Source of the DNA: Bacillus sp. UNC41MFS5
GTDB lineage: Bacteria; Bacillota; Bacilli; Bacillales_B; DSM-18226
NCBI RefSeq assembly: GCF_000686805.1
Contig: NZ_JMLP01000018.1
Coordinates: 1-64,000 of the forward strand
Direction: 5' to 3'
Length of the DNA stretch: 64,000 nucleotides
Of this stretch, positions 1 through 8,619 are shown in pieces. Under the pieces are notes generated by a model that saw only the letters and a list, made by a program, of their open reading frames with translations, had not been told where the DNA came from and did no database searches. The translations under genes and the position numbers were made by a program. Positions within the stretch are counted from its first letter, which is position 1, and each line of letters begins with the position of its first letter.

Positions 1-15
1 ACCTCAAATAAATAG

Positions 16-132
<117 letters not shown>

Positions 133-157
133 TAACCCTTTGGGGTTATTTTTTTTG
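133..157 (+). terminator. rRNA operon intrinsic terminator
   Basis: TAACCC (133-138) pairs with GGGTTA (143-148) around a short T-rich loop, and eight T residues follow directly. It sits right behind the 5S gene, so the tRNA remnants downstream lie beyond the end of the rRNA transcript. Confidence 0.85.
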
Positions 158-171
158 TCCAAATTTAATCA

Positions 172-246
172 GGCCTCTTTGGTCAAGTGGTTAAGACACC
201 TCCCTTTCACGGATGTAACACGGGTTCAAATCCCGTAGTAGTCCCA
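172..246 (+). pseudogene. Degenerate tRNA-Glu (TTC) remnant
   Basis: The D arm, the anticodon loop CTTTCAC (anticodon TTC) and an intact T arm (CGGG TTCAAAT CCCG) are recognisable as tRNA-Glu. The acceptor stem is broken: 5' GGCCTCT against 3' AGTAGTC leaves two mismatches, and the anticodon stem CCTCC/GGATG has another. The 3' end does not fit a normal discriminator plus CCA. It lies past the rRNA terminator with no clear promoter of its own. It is probably a decayed copy, though a weakly folding functional tRNA cannot be excluded. Confidence 0.7.
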
Positions 247-251
247 TAATT

Positions 252-327
252 GGAGGATTAGCTCAGCTGGGAGAGCATTGCCTTTTAATCAGAGGGTCGA
301 AGGGTTCGAGTCCTTCATGGCTCACTA
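252..327 (+). pseudogene. Chimeric tRNA-Val/tRNA-Lys remnant
   Basis: The 5' half (GGAGGATTAGCTCAGCTGGG) is typical of Bacillus tRNA-Val, while the anticodon loop CTTTTAA (anticodon TTT) and the 3' half ending ATGGCTC are typical of tRNA-Lys. As a result the acceptor strands GGAGGAT and ATGGCTC do not pair in the middle, and the 5' side of the anticodon stem (TTGCC) does not match the Lys 3' side (TCAGA). An extra G also sits before the T loop. This looks like a recombinant between two neighbouring tRNA genes followed by decay. Confidence 0.75.
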
Positions 328-345
328 TTTAGAATTAATATGAAA

Positions 346-381
346 GTGTTGTGGAATTGGCGGGTTCGATTCCTGTGTTTA
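346..381 (+). pseudogene. tRNA T-arm fragment
   Basis: Only a T-arm-like piece, GGCGGGTTCGATTCCTGT, can be recognised. No acceptor or anticodon arm can be built around it. It continues the series of decayed tRNA genes. Just downstream, CCCGTA (404-409) and TACGGG (432-437) enclose an inner AGTCC/GGACT hairpin of unknown meaning. Confidence 0.5.
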
Positions 382-472
382 TGACCTTTTTTATATTTAG
401 GGGCCCGTACCCTGTGGAGTCCGTTCAGGACTACGGGAGAGGTTTGATATAAGACATTGAAAGCATAAAAAG

Positions 473-516
473 GACAAAAGGGCATCTGAATGGGAACATT
501 CAGATGCCCTTTTGTC
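473..516. terminator. Perfect 20-bp stem hairpin, bidirectional terminator-like
   Basis: Positions 473-492 are perfectly complementary to 497-516, with a four-base GGAA loop. The stem carries an A-rich 5' flank and T-rich 3' flank in both directions. No open reading frame precedes it, so it may close the old rRNA-tRNA unit. A stem this long and perfect may also be a repeat relic. Confidence 0.55.
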
Positions 517-640
517 TACACTCTGAGCCAGCATGTATAAACGGTTCTGTTTACGATTCTTCCTTTAACAGGTTTATGACAGTTGTCACCATTCATTTCG
601 GGCATTTGTAGGGATAAAGTCAGTATTGGTGCGCAGAGAG

Positions 641-883
641 GTCACTTTTAACCAAACGTTTGTGTAGTGGCGAAAAGGTGGGAGTTTACTAGAATCGTGT
701 AAATTCGAGAGAAACCCATCTGATTTTGTGGAACATTGGGATATTTCCTGCGAAATTTATTAACTTCTCGACAATTTTCCTTCATGCTTAGCGGGGAAGA
801 TTAATAAAGGTCAGTACTTGCAACTGTTTTAATCAAACGATTGATTAGTATACCCTATACGGAATATAGTCGAATCGGTGACG
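641..883. repeat. Interspersed repeat, copy A (about 240 bp)
   Basis: This segment can be aligned by eye along its length with 11196-11450 and 15878-16114, and over its right part with 35325-35533. Shared landmarks in order: CAAACGTTTG (653-662), an AACCCATCTGATTTTGT block, TTTCCTGCGAAAT, a CGACAATTTTC block, a second palindrome (CAAACGATTG, 834-843, one base off) and the end TAGTCGAATCGGTGACG. The two palindromes are 181 bp apart. No protein is supported on either strand. The function is unknown. The rest of 520-1264 holds no gene that I can support. Confidence 0.7.
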
Positions 884-970
884 TTTTTCCTCTATCCTTT
901 TCATAGGAAATCTGTAATCACTCATAAGCAAATCGTAGGTTCGCAACCATTAAAGCATATTTCATTAAGA

Positions 971-1004
971 AAAGACAGAGAGCTTTTGTTCCCTGTCTCT
1001 TTTC
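971..1004. terminator. Weak hairpin in the IclR upstream region
   Basis: AGACAG (973-978) and CTGTCT (993-998) form a short stem flanked by A-rich and T-rich runs. It could be a weak terminator in either direction. No gene nearby clearly needs it. Confidence 0.3.
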
Positions 1005-1264
1005 ATGCATATCACTTTTTACTTTAGCTGAGTGAGAATCTGACCACACTATCTTTTTAGTCAGTGGAGACTATGTCCCTGACCGTCATCCCGCCTCTTT
1101 TTTTTCATGATAAATAGGAAGCGTGGTGACGGTTTTCATGCTTCTGGTTTTTTTTTCTAAAAAATTATTTGAAAATTCATATTAGTGTGATAGAATGACT
1201 TTAATAGTTTAATATTTAAAACTTGGTTTATTATAATAAACCGATAGAAACGAAGTGATAGGTT

Positions 1265-2047
1265 ATGAAGGAAAAGTATTGGGTTCCAGCTATTGAGCGT
1301 GCTGATAGGGTTCTGAGGCTTATTGGAGAGTTTCCCAATCAGCTGCGGTTGATTGAGTTGTCCAAAAGACTGGAAATGAATAAAAGTTCTCTATTTTCCC
1401 TGCTGAATACGTTGGAAACATTAAAGTGGGTCACCAAGGCGGAAGGTGATACTTACTCTTTAGGTCCTGCATTGGCGGGGATTGGGGCAGCTTATTTTCA
1501 ACAGTTTAATATTGTCCAGTCCTTCTATAAAGAGGCTGCTCGTTCGGTTCAAAAAATAAATGAACATATCCAATTAGGAATTTTAGAGGAAGGCGATGTC
1601 ATTTATTTAGGAAAAATGGAAGGGGATTCACGCGTCCGCCTGGTTACAGACCCCGGAATGCGTTTTCCTGCCTATGCCTCTGCCATTGGAAAAATGCAAT
1701 TAACGAGATTTTCTAAAGCAGAACTGAAAGAAATTCTACAAGAACCGTTGAAGAAAAAAACGGAGTTTACGATTTCAGACATCGATACGCTTTATGGGAA
1801 CTTGCAAGAGGCGAATAAAAATGGTTATGCCATCGAGAATCAGGAGGCTTCTTTAGGATTTCATTGTGTAGCAGCGCCAGTCTATAACTTTGAGAATAAA
1901 ATGATCGCTAGTGTTAGTTTTACGATGATGACCAATAGCTGGGGACAGAAGAAAGAGGCGGCAAAAGAGGAAATACTCCAGCTAGCCAGCCGCTTATCAC
2001 AGCTTGCCGGCTATGCCGGCTCCCAAAGTAAAGAACCGAATAAATAG
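1265..2047 (+). CDS. IclR-family transcriptional regulator
   Basis: A 260-residue DNA-binding regulator of IclR type. Residues 8-70 form the N-terminal winged helix (start VPAIERADRVLRLI, then a helix-turn-helix with ELSKRLEMNKSSLFSLL). Residues 80-245 are the effector-binding domain, with typical IclR segments such as PAYASAIGKMQL and GYAIENQEASLGFHCVAAPV. Length is normal. The ATG has only a weak ribosome site (GATAGG). It is followed by a sugar-acid catabolic cluster in the same direction, so it is likely the local regulator; KdgR-like members of this family respond to keto-deoxy acids. The effector here is inferred. A GCCGGC-TTAG-GCCGGC inverted repeat (2100-2115) lies between it and the next gene. 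Confidence 0.9.
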   Translation: MKEKYWVPAIERADRVLRLIGEFPNQLRLIELSKRLEMNKSSLFSLLNTLETLKWVTKAEGDTYSLGPALAGIGAAYFQQFNIVQSFYKEAARSVQKINEHIQLGILEEGDVIYLGKMEGDSRVRLVTDPGMRFPAYASAIGKMQLTRFSKAELKEILQEPLKKKTEFTISDIDTLYGNLQEANKNGYAIENQEASLGFHCVAAPVYNFENKMIASVSFTMMTNSWGQKKEAAKEEILQLASRLSQLAGYAGSQSKEPNK

Positions 2048-2168
2048 TTCTAATTAGGCTATGTCCAAGTCAAAGCCGAAAAAATAGAATACATTTCAAG
2101 CCGGCTTAGGCCGGCAGATATAAAGCAAAAGATCCAAATACATTTTTGCCAAAGGGAGTGAATCTTTA

Positions 2169-3635
2169 ATGCTAATCGACACAAATTTGAAAGCGTTTAA
2201 AAATTTTATTAACAATGAATGGCAGGAATCAGCATCTGAACAAGTCATCACCAGTATTAATCCAGCAAACAAAGAAGAAATTGTCGGATTTGTGCAAAAT
2301 TCTACTATGGAAGACCTTGAAAAAGCGGTCCTTGCCGCCCATCAAGCGAAAAAAAACTGGCGCAAACTGGGGCAGGCTGCCCGCGGCCAGCTTTTATATA
2401 AGGCTGCAAATATTTTAGAAGAGAACTTGGATGAGATTGCTGAAACATTAACAAGGGAAATGGGTAAAACCCTTCCGGAGGCTAAAGGCGAAACCGCTCG
2501 TGGAGTGGCCATACTTCGTTATTATGCTGGGGAAGGTATGAGGAAGGAGGGGGATGTGATTCCATCTTCTGATTCGGAGGCATTAATGTTCACAAAGAGA
2601 GCTCCTCTTGGAGTGGTTGGCGTAATCACTCCATGGAATTTCCCTGTTGCCATTCCAATCTGGAAAATCGCACCCGCTCTTGTATATGGAAATACCGTCG
2701 TTTTCAAACCGGCAACAGAGGCGGCCGTAACGGCAGCAAAGGTAGTTGAATGCTTTGTCAAAGCAGGCATTCCAGCTGGTGTGCTAAATTTTATCACTGG
2801 TTCCGGGGCCATCATCGGTCAGGGATTGATTGATCATCCACTGCTAAACGCTATTACCTTCACCGGATCGGAAACGGTTGGTGCAGGAGTGGCAAAATCA
2901 GCGGCCGCAAGGGGAATTAAATTCCAATTGGAGATGGGCGGCAAAAACCCTGTGATTGTGACAAAGGATGCCGATTTGGATGACGCGGTTGAAGCTGTCA
3001 TCAGCGGGGGATTCCGTTCCACCGGTCAAAAATGTACCGCTTCTAGTCGGGTCATTGTGGAAGCGGCCGTTTACGAAGACTTTAAAGAGAAATTAATAGA
3101 AGCCACAAAAAAAATAACCGTCGGCAATGGTTTACAAGAAGGAATATGGATGGGGCCATGTGCCAGTGAAAGTCAGTTCAATACAGTGCGAAGCTATATT
3201 GAAAAGGGAAAGGCAGAGGGCGCTTCACTTATTTACGGTGGAGAAACGTTGACTGGCGGGGAATATAGTCAAGGTTTTTATGTTACACCTGCCATTTTTG
3301 AACATGTGAAACTTGAAATGGCCATCGCCCAAGAGGAAATTTTCGGTCCGGTTGCGGCTCTCATCAAAGCAGCGGATTTACAAGAAGCGATTGAATTTGC
3401 CAATGATACGAAATATGGATTGAGCGCATCGATTTTTACAACTAATATTGCAACGCTACTGGAATTTATTGATGAAATCGAAGCAGGTCTAGTACGGATC
3501 AATGCGGAGAGCGCAGGAGTCGAGCTGCAGGCACCCTTTGGCGGGATGAAAGCATCAAGCACAGGATCCCGAGAACAAGGAGAGGCGGCAAAAGAATTTT
3601 TCACGGCGATTAAAACTATCTTTATTAAAGGGTAA
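2169..3635 (+). CDS. NAD(P)-dependent aldehyde dehydrogenase, probable 2-oxoglutarate semialdehyde dehydrogenase
   Basis: A full-length (488 aa) ALDH-superfamily enzyme. Visible motifs are [13 protein letters not shown] (154-166), FTGSETVG (231-238), the general-base Glu255 in QLEMGGKNP and the catalytic Cys289 in [10 protein letters not shown]. Late motifs EEIFGPV and APFGGMKAS are also present. The order and length resemble Bacillus YcbD, which oxidises 2-oxoglutarate semialdehyde in glucarate/galactarate breakdown. That substrate fits the neighbours (UxaA-type dehydratase, FAH-family enzyme, KdgT). The predicted role is the last step, feeding 2-oxoglutarate into the TCA cycle. It is cytoplasmic. 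The ribosome site AAAGGGAGTG stands before the ATG. The family is certain; the substrate is inferred. Confidence 0.88.
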   Translation: MLIDTNLKAFKNFINNEWQESASEQVITSINPANKEEIVGFVQNSTMEDLEKAVLAAHQAKKNWRKLGQAARGQLLYKAANILEENLDEIAETLTREMGKTLPEAKGETARGVAILRYYAGEGMRKEGDVIPSSDSEALMFTKRAPLGVVGVITPWNFPVAIPIWKIAPALVYGNTVVFKPATEAAVTAAKVVECFVKAGIPAGVLNFITGSGAIIGQGLIDHPLLNAITFTGSETVGAGVAKSAAARGIKFQLEMGGKNPVIVTKDADLDDAVEAVISGGFRSTGQKCTASSRVIVEAAVYEDFKEKLIEATKKITVGNGLQEGIWMGPCASESQFNTVRSYIEKGKAEGASLIYGGETLTGGEYSQGFYVTPAIFEHVKLEMAIAQEEIFGPVAALIKAADLQEAIEFANDTKYGLSASIFTTNIATLLEFIDEIEAGLVRINAESAGVELQAPFGGMKASSTGSREQGEAAKEFFTAIKTIFIKG

Positions 3636-3786
3636 GAAAAGCAAGAAAGTTAAGCGGTTCCAGTGGAGCCGTGCTGGCATAATCTTTTTCTAAGGAGTCT
3701 TTGGCTAAGGGGTTTCTACCATATCCAGTTGACCAAATCTGGAACAAAGGAATGTAGAAATCTCTTAGTATTTAATAGAACAATAA

Positions 3787-3799
3787 AGAAAGCGCTTCA
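3787..3799 (+). promoter_or_regulatory. Possible CcpA cre box
   Basis: AAGAAAGCGCTTCAC resembles the cre consensus TGWAARCGYTWNCW with mismatches at the ends. It lies about 35 bp before the 3833 start, in a 197-bp gap. Catabolite control of a sugar-acid cluster is plausible, but this is a motif match only. Confidence 0.3.
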
Positions 3800-3832
3800 C
3801 TAATTAAATTATCGCGAAAGAAGGTAAAAAAA

Positions 3833-4783
3833 GTGAGAGAATCTAGAGAACTTTTAGAAAAACTTGGTTATCCATCAACTGATTTAAGAGACCTGCCTAC
3901 TTCCACCAAAACATTTCCAGATGGGGCGCAATACCGTATTGAACTTCCTAGTGTAGAAGGCCCAGTCGCATTAAGAGAGATGTTAGATGAAATTGACCGC
4001 TATGGTTTAACGATTCACCGGGTATCGCAGGGAAGCGGAATTATGCTCCAAACAGACGAAGAAATTTTGGAAATGTGCAGGATGACAGCCGAAAGAGGAA
4101 TGGAACTTAGTTTGTTTGTTGGACCGAGGGGCACCTGGGATATTAGTGCACAGCCGCTGACGGACGGTGGAAAATCGATTGCTTTGCGACACGAGGGAGC
4201 AGACCAGCTAGTTTATGCCATGGAGGATTTAAAAAGAGGCGCCAGACTCGGACTGCGGGGGGCACTTGTGGCGGATGAAGGCCTCTTGATGCTGACAAAG
4301 GAGATGAAAAAACAGGGTCAGCTGCCGGAGGAATTTGTGGTAAAGGTATCGGTTCAAATGGGCGCAGCAAATCCTGTGTCCGTAAGGTTGATGCAGGACC
4401 TCGGGGCCGGAACGTATAATGTTCCCACTGCATTGACGCTACATAAGCTGGCTGCTATCAGGCAATCGATCGATATCCCGATTGATTTATATGTAGAAGT
4501 GCCGGACAATTTGGGCGGTTTCCTCCGCTACTATGAGATTCCGGAAATTATTCGTGTATTGGCACCGGTGTATATTAAATTCGGCCTGCGGAATCATCCA
4601 GATGTATACCCATCCGGAAGACAATGGGAGAGTACCAACATTTCACTGGTGAAAGAACGTGTCCGCCGTGCGGCGCTAGGCGTCCAAATGATTGAACGAT
4701 ATTATCCTGAGGCCAAAACATCCAAACTAGGTGCTGACGGGCTAGGGATTCCAAAGATTGTATCTGCAACGGCTAGTGTATAA
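3833..4783 (+). CDS. U32-peptidase-like barrel protein of the sugar-acid cluster, function unknown
   Basis: A soluble 316-residue protein that starts with GTG after a good ribosome site (AAGAAGGT). It resembles the barrel proteins often labelled U32 peptidase, with segments such as HRVSQGSGIMLQ, ELSLFVGPRGTWD, DLGAGTYNVPTALT, IDLYVEVPDNLGGF and IKFGLRNHPDVYPSGRQWE near the C-terminus. No signal peptide or membrane segment is visible. It sits between the ALDH and the FAH-family gene in one direction, so it probably handles the same sugar acid, perhaps as an isomerase, epimerase or lyase and not a peptidase. The family call is tentative and the reaction is not known to me. Confidence 0.55.
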   Translation: MRESRELLEKLGYPSTDLRDLPTSTKTFPDGAQYRIELPSVEGPVALREMLDEIDRYGLTIHRVSQGSGIMLQTDEEILEMCRMTAERGMELSLFVGPRGTWDISAQPLTDGGKSIALRHEGADQLVYAMEDLKRGARLGLRGALVADEGLLMLTKEMKKQGQLPEEFVVKVSVQMGAANPVSVRLMQDLGAGTYNVPTALTLHKLAAIRQSIDIPIDLYVEVPDNLGGFLRYYEIPEIIRVLAPVYIKFGLRNHPDVYPSGRQWESTNISLVKERVRRAALGVQMIERYYPEAKTSKLGADGLGIPKIVSATASV

Positions 4784-4819
4784 CTGCATTTCTTGAAAAA
4801 TTACTAGGAGGAATTGAAA

Positions 4820-5779
4820 ATGAAATTCGTAACATTCCGTAGTGAATCGGGTCAACAGCTTGGAGTCATTACTGCTGGAGAACAAGTTTTACATGCAGGC
4901 GATTTGAATGAGCGTTACAAGCAGCAGCTTTCACAAGACTGTACGATCCCCAATGATATGAAGCAGTTAATTGAACAAAGTGAAACCTTGCTTCCTTATA
5001 TAGAAGCCCTTCTTCAGTGTTATGAGAATGATTCGGAAAAACAGGACCTTACTATAAGCTCCTTGGCGGATGTAGAGGTATTAGCCCCCATCTCGCAGCC
5101 GGAAAAAATCATCTGTGTCGGTCTAAACTACTTAGACCACTGTAGCGAAACCAACATGGAGCCGCCACCCTCACCGGTTATTTTTTCAAAGTATGCCAAC
5201 ACCATCATTGGAGATAAGGACGCCATCCTACTGCCAATCAATTCCCAGAAAGTTGATTATGAAGCAGAACTTGCGATTGTGATTGGAAAAGAAGCAAAGT
5301 GTGTGTCAGAAGCGGAAGCGGAGGACTATGTGTTTGGTTACACGATTATGAATGACGTCAGTGCCAGAGATCTTCAATTTGCAGACGGCCAATGGTCGCG
5401 TGGAAAGTCAGCGGATACCTTTGCACCGATAGGGCCAGTCATTGTCACAAAAGAGGAGGTTGGAGATCCGCATCAACTGGACATTTCGCTGACATTAAAT
5501 GATGAAATGATGCAGCAATCCAATACATCGAATTTAATTTTTACGATTCCAACCATTGTTTCCTACTTATCTCAGAGCATGACGTTAAAGCCCGGTGATC
5601 TGATTGCAACGGGGACACCTCCAGGAGTTGGAATGGGCAGAAATCCTCAAGTGTGGTTGAAGGAAGGAGACATGTTATCCATTTCCATAGAAAAAATTGG
5701 CACGCTGACTAATCATGTAAAAAATGATTCAAAAAACATCCAACATTCATCAGACAAGACCCTTTTAACCTCTAAGTGA
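4820..5779 (+). CDS. Fumarylacetoacetate hydrolase (FAH) family protein
   Basis: About 319 residues with the FAH-fold catalytic region in the C-terminal two thirds: [15 protein letters not shown], a metal-binding segment [13 protein letters not shown], then [24 protein letters not shown] and [15 protein letters not shown]. The family cleaves or dehydrates 2-oxo or 1,3-diketo acids using Mg2+ or Mn2+. In pentonate and deuronate pathways such proteins act as 2-keto-3-deoxy-acid dehydratases or diketo-acid hydrolases, which would deliver a semialdehyde or keto acid to the ALDH upstream. The start is set at ATG 4820, eight bases after AGGAGG (4806-4811). An in-frame TTG at 4814 is too close to that site. 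The precise reaction is inferred. Confidence 0.87.
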   Translation: MKFVTFRSESGQQLGVITAGEQVLHAGDLNERYKQQLSQDCTIPNDMKQLIEQSETLLPYIEALLQCYENDSEKQDLTISSLADVEVLAPISQPEKIICVGLNYLDHCSETNMEPPPSPVIFSKYANTIIGDKDAILLPINSQKVDYEAELAIVIGKEAKCVSEAEAEDYVFGYTIMNDVSARDLQFADGQWSRGKSADTFAPIGPVIVTKEEVGDPHQLDISLTLNDEMMQQSNTSNLIFTIPTIVSYLSQSMTLKPGDLIATGTPPGVGMGRNPQVWLKEGDMLSISIEKIGTLTNHVKNDSKNIQHSSDKTLLTSK

Positions 5780-5804
5780 ATTTCTTCTAGATATGTTATA
5801 AACC

Positions 5805-5874
5805 GGCTGACTCAGGATAAGCATTTAGACCTCATACGATGGAGTTGTAAGGTGAACCTGCTTACGAGTCAGCC
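5805..5874. repeat. Long-range inverted repeat before kdgT
   Basis: GGCTGACTC (5805-5813) pairs with GAGTCAGCC (5866-5874), and an inner TAAGCA/TGCTTA extends the stem. The loop carries AAGGTGAACCT, similar to the core of the short repeats at 23397, 26094 and 30380. No T-tract follows, so it is more likely an mRNA structure or repeat relic than a terminator. A cre-like TGTAAACGGTTAGG lies at about 5918. Confidence 0.45.
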
Positions 5875-5975
5875 TCCACTCTCTTCTAAGAATGAACAGA
5901 AATCCTATAGATTATTTGTAAACGGTTAGGCCACTGGTTTTTCAAATCTATAAATATAAACAGGAGAGTGAAAGA

Positions 5976-7106
5976 ATGAAAATTAAACAAACAATTGATA
6001 GAGTCCCTGGCGGCCTCATGGTTGTCCCGTTACTAGCAGGAGCCTTGTTTAATACGATTGATCAACTGCATCTTCCCTTTATTATGGATTTCCTCAAAGC
6101 ACTGGGAGTAGCCCCTAACGAGGATGGAAACTATGAGTTTATGAAAATCGGTGGTTTTACACAGGCGTTATTTAAGGATGGTGCTTCCACCCTGTGTGCC
6201 TTATTCTTGTTTTGCGCCGGGAGCCAAATGAATCTCCGTGTCGGCGGAAAAGCACTTAAGAAGGGTGTGCTATTGACGGCCTCCAAGTATTTAGCTGGGT
6301 TTGCCATCGGGATGATTTGGGGGATACTGTCTGACCCTGTTCATGGCTTCCTTGGTCTATCGACGATGGCGATTATTGCCGCGATGACAAATGGAAATGG
6401 GGGAATGTTTGCGGCGTTGACGGGACAATACGGAAATCGTTCGGATGTCGGAGCAACGGCTATTCTTTCCTTGAATGACGGGCCGTTTTTTACCTTGATG
6501 GCGCTTGGTATGATGGGTGCGAACTTCCCGCTTATTGCTTTTATAGCTGTCTTATTGCCGATTTTAATTGGTATGTTAATAGGGAATTTGGATCACGAAG
6601 TCCGCAACTTTTTAGCGGCTGGAGAAACTTTGGTTATTCCGTTTTTTGCCTTTGCTTTAGGGGCCGGTATGAATTTGGCAAGCTTCTTTAACCCTGAGGT
6701 AGTTGGAGCTGGGGTAGTCCTTGCACTGATGACCGTTCTATTTTCTGGTAGTGCGATGGCTCTTACCTTCAAGCTGTTCCGTGAAAAAAGCATTATTGCC
6801 CCTTGGGCCGAGGCCTCTACGGCCGGAAATGCCGTGGCCACACCTGCAGCGATTGCAGCGGCTGCAACGGTTGCCAGCGGTTCAGGGTTAATGTCCGCTG
6901 CTGATGCAGAAGTATATCATGGCCTTGTGACAATAGCATCGGCACAAATCTCCATTTCGACGATCACGACGGCCTTTCTAGTTCCGATTGCAGTTATCTT
7001 GGCCGATAAGTATCAAAGGAGACGCGGCATCGATGGGAAAGTAGAGTTCCACGATGAGGTGCAAACATCTGGAGTGAAAACCAGTATTGAAGAAAAACTG
7101 GGTTGA
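5976..7106 (+). CDS. kdgT: 2-keto-3-deoxygluconate permease (KdgT family)
   Basis: A 376-residue integral membrane protein that begins KIKQTIDRVPGGLMVVPLLAG, the signature start of the KDGT family, followed by about ten hydrophobic segments. Glycine-rich stretches GGMFAAL and AEASTAGNAVATPAA are typical of the family. It imports 2-keto-3-deoxygluconate or a related keto-deoxy acid by proton symport. The length is only slightly above that of enterobacterial KdgT. AGGAGAG lies before the ATG. A 196-bp gap upstream holds the inverted repeat at 5805, so transcription may be adjusted here. The next gene follows within 60 bp, so the permease and the dehydratase genes are probably co-transcribed. 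Confidence 0.92.
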   Translation: MKIKQTIDRVPGGLMVVPLLAGALFNTIDQLHLPFIMDFLKALGVAPNEDGNYEFMKIGGFTQALFKDGASTLCALFLFCAGSQMNLRVGGKALKKGVLLTASKYLAGFAIGMIWGILSDPVHGFLGLSTMAIIAAMTNGNGGMFAALTGQYGNRSDVGATAILSLNDGPFFTLMALGMMGANFPLIAFIAVLLPILIGMLIGNLDHEVRNFLAAGETLVIPFFAFALGAGMNLASFFNPEVVGAGVVLALMTVLFSGSAMALTFKLFREKSIIAPWAEASTAGNAVATPAAIAAAATVASGSGLMSAADAEVYHGLVTIASAQISISTITTAFLVPIAVILADKYQRRRGIDGKVEFHDEVQTSGVKTSIEEKLG

Positions 7107-7159
7107 TTTTTTGTAATATTTCTACTATTTATTTACGGAAAATGAAGGGAGCGATATCA

Positions 7160-8284
7160 TTGGACTATTTTTTTAATGGGTACAAGCGAAATGATGGGAA
7201 GGCAGGAATCAGGAATCATATTGGGGTGATTTGTTCTGTCGTATGTTCCAGTGTGGTGGCTCGGGAAATTGCCGAAAAGGTTCCTGGTGCGGTTCCATTT
7301 GTTCACGGCAATGGCTGTGCGCAGCTCGGAGACGATTTTAAATTAACGAAAAATATGGTAGCAGGAGTCGCAGATAATCCCAACCTTTATGCCTCACTGC
7401 TGGTTGGATTAGGCTGCGAAACGAACCAAGTCAGTGGCTTGCTTGAGAGCATTCCAAAAACCAAGCCGGTAAAAGGTATCGGGATTCAGCAGCTGGCAGG
7501 TGGCGAAAACACGATCAATAGAGGTGTGGAATTAGCGGAACAATGGTCACAGGAAGTAGCAAGTCAACAGCGGGAGCGTCTGCCAATCTCCTCACTGTCG
7601 GTTGGTATTTTACCGGTTGATTTAGATGAAGGTTCCTTAGAAAAAGCTGCTCCTGTTATAGGCGGGGTGGTGGACCGTTTAGTGGAGCAAGGAGCAAATG
7701 TCCTGTTTGGTCTTTCCCAATCATTAGAACCAGCGGGTCTTTTATTATCACAACGTTCTGATGATGAAGAGGTGAGCAATCGTTTGAAGCGTGCCGGTGG
7801 GGGATTGCAGCGGCGACGATGGAAGGAAGTCAGCAACGGCTCGCTCACTCATGATAATTTTTCAGAACCAGAGCAAACACTTGCCAGTCTTGAAGCGGAG
7901 ATGACAGGTACCCACACAATCAAAAGTGTGCTCGGATATAGCGAAATACCCGCTGAAAAAGGGCTTCATTTGATAACAGTTCCTAGCAATATCGTAGAGG
8001 CCTTATCGAATATGGCTTCTAGCGGTTGTAACCTTGTATTAATTGTCAGTAATAGAGGGGTGTTGACGGGATCGCTAGCATTGCCTTGTATGACCATTGC
8101 ACCACAGCACCAAAATGAAGTGTTTGATGAGTTAATTGATTACACAGTTACATCCGAACCTGTTTCTCTTCAAGTGGAAGCGGTGATCTCGGAATTCCTT
8201 GAGATTTGTTCCGGTAAGCAAACCTGTCTGGAACAACTGGAACTCGGTGAGTTTTCTATACCTCATGTAGGTACGACTTTTTAA
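7160..8284 (+). CDS. UxaA/GarD-family dehydratase, large (C-terminal) domain protein 1
   Basis: A cytoplasmic protein of about 374 residues with the altronate/galactarate dehydratase C-terminal domain: a start with GYKRNDGKAGIRNHIGVI, then SVVCSSVVAREIA, FVHGNGCAQLG, LVGLGCETNQV and the late segment GCNLVLIVSNRGVLTGS. Several Cys residues suit the iron-dependent chemistry of this family. The reading frame is open from 7103, but the best start is TTG 7160, nine bases after AAGGGA; ATG 7142 is an alternative. The SAF half is encoded separately downstream. It diverges from its paralogue at 8616 mainly in the middle region, so the two may form a heteromeric enzyme or have different substrates. 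Confidence 0.82.
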   Translation: MDYFFNGYKRNDGKAGIRNHIGVICSVVCSSVVAREIAEKVPGAVPFVHGNGCAQLGDDFKLTKNMVAGVADNPNLYASLLVGLGCETNQVSGLLESIPKTKPVKGIGIQQLAGGENTINRGVELAEQWSQEVASQQRERLPISSLSVGILPVDLDEGSLEKAAPVIGGVVDRLVEQGANVLFGLSQSLEPAGLLLSQRSDDEEVSNRLKRAGGGLQRRRWKEVSNGSLTHDNFSEPEQTLASLEAEMTGTHTIKSVLGYSEIPAEKGLHLITVPSNIVEALSNMASSGCNLVLIVSNRGVLTGSLALPCMTIAPQHQNEVFDELIDYTVTSEPVSLQVEAVISEFLEICSGKQTCLEQLELGEFSIPHVGTTF

Positions 8285-8304
8285 CAAAGGATGGTGGGAA
8301 CGAA

Positions 8305-8619
8305 ATGACCCAAAAATACAATGCACTGAAGCTTAATGAGAATGATAACGTAGCCGTGGCCCTTAGGAACATAAGTGAGGGTGAATGGCTTTCTATTCAA
8401 GGGAGCGATGAAACCGTAGAAGTTAGCAAGACTATTCCTTATGGACATAAAATTGCGACGGTAGTGATCCCTAAGGATGGAAAAATCCTAAAATATGGGG
8501 AATGCATGGGGATTGCTACAGAAGACATTCAGCCTGGTTCCCATGTACATGTCTTCAATGTCCGTGGATTGAAGGAAGAAGAACGATTAAGCACACGAAA
8601 GGAGGTTCACTTGCCATGA
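8305..8619 (+). CDS. UxaA-family dehydratase, small SAF-domain subunit
   Basis: A 104-residue protein matching the N-terminal SAF domain of altronate/galactarate dehydratases: ALKLNENDNVAVALRNI, then IPYGHKIATVVIPKDG, KYGECMGIATEDIQPGSHVHV and a C-terminal NVRGL. In many bacteria this domain is fused to the large domain; here it is free-standing and lies between two large-domain genes. It overlaps the next start by four bases (ATGA), pointing to translational coupling with the 8616 protein. The start ATG follows GGATGGTGGG. Confidence 0.88.
   Translation: MTQKYNALKLNENDNVAVALRNISEGEWLSIQGSDETVEVSKTIPYGHKIATVVIPKDGKILKYGECMGIATEDIQPGSHVHVFNVRGLKEEERLSTRKEVHLP

Noticed and set aside
5914..5932. 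A second cre box before kdgT (TGTAAACGGTTAGG)
   Set aside because: It deviates from the consensus at three conserved positions, so it is only mentioned and not listed as a feature.
8502..8615. A longer N-terminus for the second UxaA large-domain gene
   Set aside because: The extra 38 codons run in another frame through the SAF gene; the ATG at 8616 has AAAGGAGGT at the right distance and gives the usual family start.
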